Positions 15,646 to 27,000 of a stretch of DNA of 64,000 bases are shown one piece after another. The translations under genes and the position numbers were made by a program. Origin of the DNA: Xiphias gladius (Eukaryota; Chordata; Actinopteri; Istiophoriformes; Xiphiidae); assembly GCF_016859285.1 (NCBI RefSeq), contig NC_053402.1, positions 24,508,056 to 24,572,055 on the forward strand. The letters are read 5' to 3'. A model generated the notes under the pieces. That model worked only from the letters and a program-made list of their open reading frames with translations, made no database searches and was not told the DNA's origin. How positions within the stretch are numbered: the first letter of the stretch is position 1; the number at the start of each line of letters is the position of its first letter.

Positions 15646-16539
15646 AATCACCTCGCAGCTGTACTCAACGCCGTGGAGCCGTTGTTGTGTCCCGTTTGAC
15701 ACACAAGTGTCTGAGACTTCTACATCAACAGGATCAGCCGTCACCTGAAAAACCACTTGTCTACAATCACACACACACGCGCTACCTGTTCTTTTATGGT
15801 GTAGAGCAACAACTTAAGCCCAGCTGACGCAACACATCCGATAATGAGCTCCACACATGAGCACATTTAGAAAGATACAAGAAGAAGAGGAGAGTAACGA
15901 ATAAGTAGGAAAAAGCTCTGCAATAAATTCATATTAGTAATATAACCGGATAAATATAGTAAATGCACATATATAAGAAATAATAGATGTAGAATGGATA
16001 TAAGAAATATAAATACAAGCAAAAATATTTACATAAACCCCAATTTAAATAAAGAGAAAAAACAGAAAAAGTGAAGGAGATTTCTCACAACACTTCGTCC
16101 TAAAAATCTTAAACTAGCACTAAAATCAAACGTATGAAATCAAAGGGGTCAAAAAAAAGAGTTCATCCTTCCTGCTCACGTTCAGCATCAAAGCGACACC
16201 CCCACGTCCTCTGACGTCTGGATCGTTTGCAAACAGACCGGAAGAGCGGGGAAAAGGCGAACCATTAGCAAACAAAGCCCCAACACCTGACATCCCCAGG
16301 CCCCGTCTTCTCCCCTCGCTGCAGCTGCAGCCTCACCGGTCTGCTGAATCCGTTGCCGTCGGTCCTCAGCCGCAGAGCACAGGGAGTCCACAGGACCACA
16401 CCGCTGCCGTGTCCTCGAGAAATCAGATTTTAGATTTCGCTCATTTGGACCAGACGCCTCAGGTGCTCGGTGCGCGGCGGGTTCTTCTCGGGCTCGTCTG
16501 TGTTTAGCAGTAAGGAGCCCTTTAGTAAGCCCTCAACTG

Positions 16540-16862
16540 TCCAGGATCAACATGTGGAACTTTTTACCCACAGAACTTGAAATGCATCATAACTGGGATC
16601 ATTTCAGACTCAAGCTGAGACGGTTTTTGAAGAGGGATCAGTCCTGTGGTTCTGAATGATCCGGTGCGTGCAGTTTTCTGGTATTTTATTGTATAATTGT
16701 TTGAGAATTGTTTGTGTTTTTTGTTTTTGCTGTAGCTGCACTTGTTATTGTTGAGTTTTGTGTATTTTAAAGTCCCATCTGGGGACCTGTACTCCCTGCT
16801 GGATTAGGCTATGAAAGATGTGGTATATTCACTTGTCCCTATGCAAATAAACATTAAATGAA
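16540..16862 (+). mobile_element. Possible LINE 3' end
   Basis: A degraded frame reads WNFLPTELEMHHNWDHFRLKL-like text, similar to the C-terminal end of CR1/L2-type elements. After it come a stop, a T-rich UTR and the tail GCAAATAAACATTAAATGAA. The assignment is tentative. Confidence 0.35.
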
Positions 16863-17084
16863 TCTCTTCTGAAAATGTAAACGCAGGCGGCAGCCCGTCA
16901 GTGGAGCGTTGCACCAGCCACAGAGTTTAACTCAACATATCTGAGATGAGCAGGCGGTTTTTAGTCATCTCTCTCCTAATGGCCGCCGTCCCAGCCAGGA
17001 AACACACACTAGTTCAACACTGCTTCCTCCATAATGACGAATTAGCTCTCTGGTGAACAAACTAGGCCGTGGAGTAGAGCTGCA

Positions 17085-17420
17085 GTGATTAATCGACTCA
17101 TTGATTAATCGATTAATCGACCGGGGGGAAAGTCATTCAGCTTATTCAGTTGTTTTCAAGTCAAGTCAAATTTTATTTTATAGCCCAATATCACAAATCA
17201 CAAATTTGCTTCAATCTGTGGAACATCAAGACACCTTCTGTCCCTAGACCCTCGAACGGGACGAGGAAAAACTCCCCAGAAAATCCTTTGGCGGAAAAAG
17301 GTGAAGAGCCACAGAGGCGGGACAGACAGGAAATAGATGTCGTGTGTAGAGAACAAAGCAACATAGTAAATTCACAGTTTGGACAATCAGGACGGCAACA
17401 TTAGAGACTGTGAACGATCG
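17085..17420 (+). repeat. Two abutting percomorph repeats
   Basis: 17085-17130 is a terminus of the GATTAATCG hAT-like family. 17155-17420 begins TCAAGTCAAGTCAAATTTTATTTTATAGCCCAATATCACAAATCACAAATTTGC, continues CCCTAGACCCTCGAACGGGACGAGGAAAAACTCCCC and AATAGATGTCGTGTGTAGAGAACA. This is a dispersed family typical of perch-like fish and one of my main clues to the clade. Confidence 0.8.
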
Positions 17421-19084
17421 TGAGGAACGTGATCTGGGACGATGTTCAGTTGGCTGACTGATCCATCGGGTTCTGGTCTGAACTCGTCTCAGCCCAAACA
17501 TTTAACTCTTCGCCATCTCGTTTCTCTGCGCCGTCCACATGCGACCTTTCGCCGTGACCTCGCTGGCAGCCGTCCCCTCAGTGCATCAGTCACTCGGCTC
17601 GTTCTGCGAGTCAACAATTCACATAAAGCAGAAGCACCCCACCGCCCCGGGACCGAGCATACAAACGGCCAAGTTATTCAGCGCCTTAAAAAACCAGCGG
17701 ATTAAGGAACCAGGAATCCTGAAAGGCCACCGCGCAGCCCCGGACTCAGGAGTTAAGCGGCCGTGAATGAGATGTGGCGACTCCAAAACAAAGCTACTGT
17801 GTCACCCTCGCGGCACTGAGGGGAATGCTGACGTCACGGCTCACAAAAGAGGGGCACTGGGGCTGTAAAATATAGTACACCGTGATCCCAGTGGGGTTTT
17901 TTCTCCCTCTCTGTTTGAGCCAATCAAATATGCACCAGAGCAGCTGCCAAGTCTTTTCTTTGAGAAAACCGGGAGAAGCATTTGCACTGTGTCTCAGTGG
18001 AGATCTACATTTTGATCCATTTTGGGTAAAATAAAATATCGACTCTCTCTCTCTCTCTCCTCATGGGTGGCCTGGCTTGGCCGGAGGACACAGGCCCGCA
18101 GGCTCTCGTAGTGGTCTCCATGGGGATGAGCAGGACTTGGGGAGGTATCTGGCTTACTGGAAACGTGGTTTATTGTTGACTTTCAGGAATGGGGAGGGGG
18201 CTGCTGCTCTGCCTGAAACGAGGGGGGTGGGGGTGGGGGTGGGGGGTGATTGGGGGGGGGGGGTCGGTTGGAGACAGAGCTCGGTGCAGCACTTCCTGGT
18301 AGCGTGACCATTGGCTCGGCGGGGACTTTCCTCCATCGCCCCGCTCGCCTCACAGGTCAGGTGAGATGAACTGTGGCCCTGCACCTGCAGGTGATGGCGG
18401 GGGTGGTTGCGCGAGGGAGGGGGGGGGCACACTCAAACTTATATATACACATCAGTGGTAGCGGAGGAAGTACAAATACACTTATGTAAAAAAAAAAAAA
18501 TGCGTTTAATGCGCTCGTTCTGCGGGAAAAATGTCCGAAGCTCTGGGAAAACTGTTGGAAATTCTTACAACTCACAGGAGTTCATTTGCTCACAAAGTGG
18601 GGAGGCTGCTGCAACAGATAATGAGTGAAACTGTAGTAAAACACAGCTGTGTATGTCTTCACGGGAGACGTCGTCACTGTTGACAAATAGATAATCCGCA
18701 CACAGCTACTTTACAGAGTGTTACAAACCATTATTTGAACAGGGGGTCGTAAGGTCAAGTGTTAGCGAACAGCTGAAAATACAAAACTAGCATCTCAAAA
18801 CTGCACAGAATGAAGAAAAGTCCGCCAGTGATGAGGATCCTCTCAGACTTGAGGACGTCAGAGCGGTGGTCCTGGGCCTCGTGTTCGCCACGCTGCTGAA
18901 AGGGAGAACATGCAAACGGCTCAGAGCCCGTCGAGAGTTCACAGGCCAAATGTTGGGCTTCAGCCTCACCTGCTGGCCAAGTCTGGAAGGTCCTTCATGA
19001 CGAGTAACAGTCCTGCGTTCAAGACCCCGCTCAAGGGAAACTACAGGTGTCACTGCAGTGACGGCTCCGTGAGGACATTTTACT
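17421..19084. other. Unique intergenic sequence with a G-run cluster
   Basis: No gene recognised. Contains short (CT)n at 18043-18060 and the guanine-run cluster at 18220-18264. Not otherwise interpretable. Confidence 0.45.
18220..18264 (+). other. Guanine-run cluster, G-quadruplex candidate
   Basis: At least five runs of five or more G separated mostly by single T (GGGGGGTGGGGGTGGGGGT..., then a 12-G run after TGATT). It fits the G3+N1-7 quadruplex rule several times over. Confidence 0.8.
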
Positions 19085-19292
19085 CTGTTTGATAATCTGG
19101 TCATATTATTATTATTATTATTCTTATTTTCATCTTATTGTTGAAACCAGTTCCTACAGCTGTAAAATAAATGTAGTGCAGTAAAAGCCAAGTCCCTCTA
19201 GTCGCTGGTGAAACTACAGTATCTGCCTCTGAACTGTAGTGGAGTACAGGTACAAAGGGGAATACTCGAGTAAAGCTACTGAATTTCTGGTT
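19085..19292 (+). repeat. hAT-like 'aagtaaaagta' family fragment
   Basis: Contains GTGCAGTAAAAGCCAAGTC, CTGCCTCTGAACTGTAGTGGAGTACAGG and AATACTCGAGTAAAGCTACTG, matching the internal and end part of this family. An ATT microsatellite (19105-19125) lies at its left edge. Confidence 0.65.
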
Positions 19293-19939
19293 CCGGTCAG
19301 CTGACCTCCAGCTCCGCTCCGTCACGTGACCTCACCCGCTTCCTCTGTTCTCCTCTCGACGGAGACTCGGCTCAACTCTTCTCCGGGGCAAGTACCGACA
19401 CCGCCGTTGTACACGTCCACCCAAAACCACCCGCTCACCTTTCGACTGTTGATACTGGCAAAATGGCTCAAAGGGGGCAGGTGGAGTGAATACGGAAGGC
19501 GCGGTTGCAGAACTCGGCCGTTTAACGTAGCTCGCGTCTGTGTTTTGGCGGAGGGGAGCGTCGCGGTGACGGTTAAACAAGTTTAAATTTTAAAAGGAAC
19601 GGGTGAAGTGTTGTGCATTTAATTGGTGCCGAGTTGACAATCGGATTCTAGTGGTTATCAGAGTTCACCCCGCTTCGTCTGTCATGGGACGTAAATGAGG
19701 TCGTAGCTAAGGACGCCTTAAATTGACCGTTTTCTGGTTGGAGTTTGGAATTAAAGTATTGTACTGCAGAGAACAAAGTAATAGTTTCCCAAACACAGTC
19801 ACCGTCTCCGGTGATGACCGGGTAGATTAATGCTCGTTTTACCGATTCCGACACTGAGTCGAAAACGCTAAAAGACCGATAAAGAAGATCCGGGGTCAAA
19901 GTCACCTGCTGCACCTTCTCTGGTAAGAGATCGGAGCTC

Positions 19940-20689
19940 AGTCGAGACCGGACGCGTCTTTCTCCAGCGATCGGGGTGAACGAAAAGGGGAGGAAACAGC
20001 GACCTGGACCTGGACCTGGACCTGGACCTGCTCCGCGGGCTCCATTCCGGGTTCAGTCGCCGCGGATTCCCCGGCTTCTTTACGGCAGCTGCTCAGGAAT
20101 CGCCCCCTTGGCCTTTCATCCTTGGCCTCGCGGGCCAATGCGGCCGATACCCGGAGTCCCGCTTTCAAGGCACTGCTGTCCCGCGCTGCTCAGGTTTTGT
20201 TATGATAGGAGAAGCCCTCGGGATCAACGCGAGGGTCTTCGGCGTGGGCCCTTCCCGGCGTGAGCGCGCGGGCAACGACTCCGAGACGCGGGCACCTCCT
20301 CGCGCGCGCGTGTTATCAGCCGGACGTTGAGGAATTCGCACGCGTGCCTCGATCTTCGCGACCCGATCTAACGACGGCAACATGTCCCGTCAGTTGACCG
20401 GCTGCATGGGTCCAGACCTCGGTTCGGGTCCGGCTAGCGGCCCCTCGTTGTCACGACCCTAGAGGAGGGAAAACGCCAGACTTCCCCCTTGGGTCACGAT
20501 TTCAGAACCGGGGGAAACGTTATAACGTGAAGTTTGTTTCTCCAGAAACCTCCGGCCCTGGCGCGTGACCTGGTTACCACGAGGAGCGTTTGATTTGTCC
20601 TGCTGCCGTGTCCCGCAGTCGCCCGAGGCGGGGCGGACCGAGGTCGCAGTGAGTGGATCCGCCTCCACTCGCCCGCGGAGGGAACAGAC
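19940..20689 (+). promoter_or_regulatory. CpG-rich region, probable amdhd2 promoter and 5' UTR
   Basis: Marked rise in CpG (CTCGCGCGCGCGTG, CGGACGTTGAGG, CGAACGG-type words) running up to the amdhd2 start codon. A short tandem CCTGGA repeat (about five units) sits at 20003-20030. No TATA box is evident, which suits a housekeeping CpG promoter. The start site cannot be placed. Confidence 0.55.
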
Positions 20690-20776
20690 ATGCCGTCCAA
20701 CAAGTCGGTGTCCGACGCGCCCATCACCCAGTTCGTCAGCTGCAGGATACTGAGAGACCACAGGCTGCAGAGGTAC

Positions 20777-20808
<32 letters not shown>

Positions 20809-21023
20809 ACAGGTTAGCGTGTGCAAAGGGAGCTGACAACCCTGCGCGCGTGTGTGTGTGTGTGTGCGCGTGTGCAGAGAGGACCTGTGGGTGCGTGAAG
20901 GGACGATTTTAGATCCGGAGAAGTTGTTCTTTGATGAGCAGGGTTACGCCGACCAGCGTGTTGACTGTGAGGGCGGCATCGTCGCCCCGGGCTTTATAGA
21001 CGTCCAGATCAACGGTACGCACA

Positions 21024-21059
<36 letters not shown>

Positions 21060-24000
21060 CAGCATGCTGAGAGGCACGCGCAATGTGCCAACAATCACTG
21101 AGCGTCAAGATATCATTCATCGCGTCAGTCGACGTCACTGATCGGAAACCTCCAACGCGGGTTTCAGTATCAATCGGCAGCACGAGATCACGAGGAGAGA
21201 CTCGGTTCCGGCAAATATCAGCAGGTTGTGGATGCGACAGTCCCGCAGTCAGTGGGGCCAGTGAAGGCGAGGAGCGCGGAGCGTTAACATCTGGAGAGAA
21301 GGCAGAGGGGCAGCGAACCGGTTCACCTGGTCAACATTTTCCTCCTGTAGGAGACAACATTGTTCCTGCACCGTCGACTTCCCCTCTGCTTCATCTCTCT
21401 CTCTCGTTTCCTATTTGATCTGCACATTTTCAGTTTCACTTTGTATTTGTACAGTTTGTGATGAATAAACTGTTCTACAGATAAAAAACAACAAACCCAA
21501 GTCTGTTTAACTCAATAACGCAGATGCTCTTAAACTTCCACGACTGATCCTGCAGTTTGGGAACAAACCGGGTTACTGAGCCGCCGTGTCTCAGCAGTCC
21601 AGCTCTGCAGGCGACGGACACGTGTCCTCACCGGTCTGTCCTCTCCCTCCAGGAGGATACGGCGTCGACTTCTCTCAGGCCTCCGAGGACGCCGGCGGCG
21701 GGGTTTCCTTTGTGGCTAAAAAGATCCTGGAGCACGGAGCGACGTCCTTCTGTCCCACTCTGGTCACGTCCCCTCCTGCCGTCTACCACAAGGTTACACG
21801 AACGCTCCCCACACTAGAAAGAGACAAATGCATTTTTTCCGATCACGCTCCCGCCCAGAGGATAAGACCTCTCTACTTCGCACGCTTGGTAACAAATTTT
21901 CCACCCTTTTGTAAACGTCTGTCCTCTAGGAGCTTTAGGGACAGTTCTCCATCAGGTTTTGGGCTACTCTTGATGCGGTTTCTTGGCTCTGTCCAGAGCC
22001 CGAGTCCTAAAAACCAGGACTTGGGAGACGCTCGGCCTCGACCCATCCGCCCGAGCATAGTTCTGCCCCTTTGGAGCAGATGCATCTTAGCGGCGATGCA
22101 CATGCCAACGTTCCCACGACCTGATAACCGTGACCGCTGGCACGTGCAGCCACCAGCACCAGAGTAGAATGGAGACGGTCTCTTAAGTTCAGACTAGAGA
22201 CAAGTTTCGGCGTGAGATCCATTAGCCCCGGTTCCCTTCCCCCATATTCGGACTGCTTTCCTCCCTCTGCCCGATTGTAATCGGCATGTGGAGAATCTAT
22301 AGACTGGGAGTATTTGCATTTTACGCCTCGTAAAGCCTCAAGTCTTTGAGGCTCAACGTCGACTCGCCGTTGCCGTTGAGTCTCAAAGACTTGAGACTTT
22401 AATGCTGTATTTTTGAAGTGAAGCTGCCACACACAGAATCTGTTGCCGGTCTCCTTTTTCTAACTACCACCGATATCAAAATGTGTGTTTCAGGTGTTGC
22501 CTCAGGTCAAAGTTCACAGTGGAGGACAACACGGGGCGGGAGTTCTTGGTAAGATGTCCGGCTCGTGGCTGGGAGCCCTGTTGGAACAGATCCACACTTT
22601 ATCTGCAAGTTCACATCCTGCCGCAGAGAGTGAAGCCTGTTTTTATTGTAATAGTCCTTTATTCTGGTGTTTAAATTAGTGGTTGTTACAGAATAAGGCT
22701 GGGGACATTCTCATGTTCGGACTTGGACCAGCAGTGCGTGAGTCCGTCCCTCAGCACCTTCCCTCCTCCGTCTGTGTCTCTCAGCTCCGAGCCCATTGGT
22801 TCCCACTGGAGAAGGGAATCTCTAAAAACTCCTCACTAACATAAATAGTTTCATATTTAAAAAAAAGTCCAAGTCATTTTTCTAAAACAGCTGCTCACTG
22901 TAGTTTTCTATCAGACAAACAGGAGGAAATTTATAAAAGATCTGTCGGGGACTATTTTCAGCGGCGGATTAATCCATGCTACCGTGCATTAATCCGCCGT
23001 CTGGTTGGTAGGTAGGAGACTCCCAGCGTTGGATCTTTTTTGACAATAATGAAAATACAGAACGTCACCAGACCTTTAGGACTTTTTATTATTTGCCGCT
23101 GCAACGGCGCCGTCTCCTCGTGGGGACAAATGAAGTCTGATTGACCTCGAGTCTTTGTCCCTGCAGGGTTTCATCTGGAGGGCCCGTTCATCAGTGAGGA
23201 GAAGAAAGGAGCCCACCCGGAGCGGTACCTCCGCACCTTTCAGTCCGGAGGGATCGGGGACCTGATGGAGACCTATGGCAGCCTGGACAACGTCGCCATG
23301 GTAACACTGGCTCCCGAGCTGCCCGTTAGCCAGTCGGTGGTGAGGGAGCTCTGCCAGAGGGGCATCACCGTGTCGTTAGGTGAGCACCATTATCTGTGTT
23401 TCCATGCACAGCGGAATCCCGGTTGGACTCTGATCCTAGTTTTGATCATTTGTGGCGTATGGCGTTTACACGGAACACGAGACACCTGGATATTCTTCGT
23501 CCAGCGTACGCGATCATAACAGCATCCAGGTTTCTCATCGCCTGTCTGCATTTTTCCTCTTGATTTCCCATCGTCTCAGCCGCTATGTTCTTTACCCATA
23601 AAGAGCGTCCACAAACCCGGTTCAGGGGTTGCCATGCCGCGGTATCCCGGTTTCTTTCAGGTGGCCTGTCCAGGCTTCTGAAACCAGGATACTAGAGCTC
23701 ACATCCACTATAATACAAGAACCAAACGGACCCTGACGTGGCTTTTTAAAAGCTTGTTTTGCAGCAGCTGTGATTTTTCCGATGTCGCAGAGTAAAGTCC
23801 AGACCATAAGTATTTGGACAGTTGCACTTTTTTTTTTTTCCTTGTTCTTCAGGCTCTGAGCTTCAGCTCATTCAATCTGAAATAAAATAACCGATACTAC
23901 ATTTAAGTGTCCAGTCTCAGGTTTAATATGATCAGGTTTACATCAGTCTAGAAAGAACTGTGGGAGATACGGCCCTTCAAACACACAGTGCCTGAATTTT

Positions 24001-27000
24001 AGGGGTTCAAAAGTAATTGGACAGAAACGCATGAAGTCAAACAAAACCATCATATTTAATATTTAGCGGGAACTCTTTTGCGTCAGTGACTGCCTGAAGT
24101 CTTGGACCCACAGACTTGATGAGAGCGGTCTTGACTTGCTGTGCAGTCTTAAAGGGGTCTTCTCCACCGTACAAATGAATTTCTGCTCATCCACAAGACT
24201 CGTGCTCCTCGGTCCAACAGCTTGTTTGACATTTTCTAGTTTTCCTGTGCACATCTGCTTTTTTAGAATCTCCCACACAGATCTTTCTAGACTGATGTAA
24301 ACCTGCTCATAATGAAGCTGAGACTGGACACTTGAACGTAGTATCGGTCATTTTATTTCAGATTGAATGAGCTGAAGCTCAGAGCCCGAAGAACAAGAAA
24401 AAAAAAAAGTGCAACTGTCCAGATACGTACGGTCTGGAGTGTAAATGTGTTAATAGTTTCATTCTTTTGAGACTCAGCACAAGGTACAGTAGGTCTGTGA
24501 AGTCTGCTAATGTCTGACCAGCTCTGACCCACTGGAGCAGTAAGATCCTCCTGCTTGTTACTGTTTCCCTCATGCAGGTCACTCAGTGGCCAACCTGTCT
24601 CAGGCCGAGGAGGCCGTTCAGAACGGAGCCTCCTTCATCACTCACCTCTTCAACGCCATGCTGCCCGTGAGTCCCACCTGGTCCCGTCTCTGAGTCTGAA
24701 TCTGAGTCTGATTGTGTTGTGTGCGGTGCACGTTTTCCCGCATGAGAGCAAAACAGTGATTTCCGGCCTTTTTATTCTCCCCGCGACCCCTTTAAACGAA
24801 GCGGTGTGTACCTGTGGATCCGCTCCACAGTTTCTGGCTCCAGTCTGGACCAAACCGAAAGTGACTTTACCCTCTGGGATTGTTGCATGTGAACGATTTT
24901 GAGGGGCCCGGAGACAGGAAGGTGTCCGGTAAAATTAGAACAAAATCTCTCCTCTTACTTGTCTGCTTTTACCTGTATCACTCACCTGCTCAGACCGGCT
25001 CAGAAGCAGCACCGCAGACCGTTGACAGGGTCGTTCATGAAGTCGCGTGTCCTTTTGTTGGTCTAGTTGTTAGGACCAAAACAACACAGTGTAACCAAAT
25101 GCACAGTGGCTCATCCGGCCTCTGTGGCTTATTTAAGGTGTTTGAGATTCACTCCTCTGTTATATTTATATATTCACATACAGCCACATTACAACTGACC
25201 CGTAACTGGTTTTAATGCTGCGGTCAGTGTAGACTTTTTGTCTTTTCCGTCTTGTGATCCAGTTCCACCATCGGGACCCCGGTATAGTGGGCCTGCTGAC
25301 CAGTGATCAGGTCCCTGCCGGCAGGACAGTCTACTACGGCATGATAGCTGACGGGATCCATACCAACCCTGCCGCTCTGCGAATCGCCCACAGAGCTCAC
25401 CCTTCAGGTCAGTGACCGTTGGGTCCTGAGAGTCTGCAGACATTTTAATCATCACGTTATTGTTCTTAAGCATCCAGGATCTAAGCAGCAGCAGGAGCCT
25501 CGTTGCATTTCAGTCTCGTGAGATAATCGTTGGGATCTTTTGTTTGAAACGTGAGGTTTAAGGTCCTCATGTATACTGGTCCAGTCTGAAAAGAGTGTTT
25601 GTGATGAAAACCTGCAGACTCTGAGACCTTTGTGAGCCATACAGTACAGTACGAGAAGCAGCAGGTAAACCTTTGCCTTAAACGCCCGTGCAGAAGAATG
25701 AATCGGCCTGATGGTGGAGAGAGAGCATGAGCCTGGAAATGTTGCTGCGACGATGAAAAGTGTGAGAATCAGTATCGGGTTCAAAATTGAAATAAAATAC
25801 TTTCTCTTTCTTTCAAAACAGAACGTGCAAAAATAATCAAATCAAATAGACAAATTCCTTATACTGCTCATACAGAACATACAAAATACTAATGTGCTTT
25901 CACAGTAAAAGAAAAAGGTTTAGTGATCTGAATGATCTCAGGAGTCGCATGCAGATTGTTAATGGTCTTAAATTGTGTTTCAGGTGATCTATCTGTTGAT
26001 TTTTGTTTTTTAAATGATTTTAACTAGATTTTAAACTGCACCAGGTCTTGTCATCCAGGTGAAAACCAAAAACCCTGTTCCCGCCTACCTTTAATTAATT
26101 CAACGTAGTTGCTGCTTTCATCAAGCTCGTTGAAGTTCCTGCCACTTTTCTAATAATTCACATAAATAAGTGTTTCTTTGTTTGTTTTTTAAAGTCAGGT
26201 ACATAATTGTAATTATTAGAGGAGTATTTCCACTCTGTAACATTGGGCAGTTACATGTCTTCGTGTCTTTTTCCTTCAGGATGCCCTTGTAGCTCATCTG
26301 TCGCTAGACTGTGGTGGATTGATAATGCGCTGGGATTTCTTGGCTTGTGGTTTTGTGTCTACGGTTGGTGTTCCCAGCTGAAGGCGAGCACTTCCTACAG
26401 ACCAGAACGCCCAATAAGCCGTTATCAGTGAACGTAACAGCTGCTGTTTCCTTTGTTCAGGCTGTTGGGTTTTTCTCTGGGTGTTCAGGGAGGCTGTAAA
26501 AATAGAACTCCTTCAGTTTCTCCCCTCATTGAATTTTACATGAGAGAGAGTCTGCAGTCGGGGGAAACGCGGAAAAAGATGATTTTTATTACATATGAAA
26601 GCTGTTAGGGTTGGTAACACACAACGTAAATCATCCATGTGTCCGCTGTCCATCGTTGGCATTAACTGTGAAAGTTAGAGGCTTCTGGTGTTAAAATGGG
26701 TTTTTTATTACACAGCCTATAAAAATGTCATTAAAGCCGACGTAACTTGGTTTGGCGACGGGGCCTCGGGATGCTAGTTGTATTCTGACCAACGCTTTGG
26801 CCAAGCGTGGTGGTGGTAGTTCGTCCAATATCGGCCAGTATCCAAAAATGTTCGGTTCACTACCATATATGACGAAGAAAAGCGTAAAGTTTTAACATTT
26901 GAGAAGCTGGAACTGGTCAAATATTTGTCATTTTTGCTTGAAAAAAGACTAAAACTCTCAAACTATTTTATCAAAATAGTTGCCAATTAATTTGTTGTCG

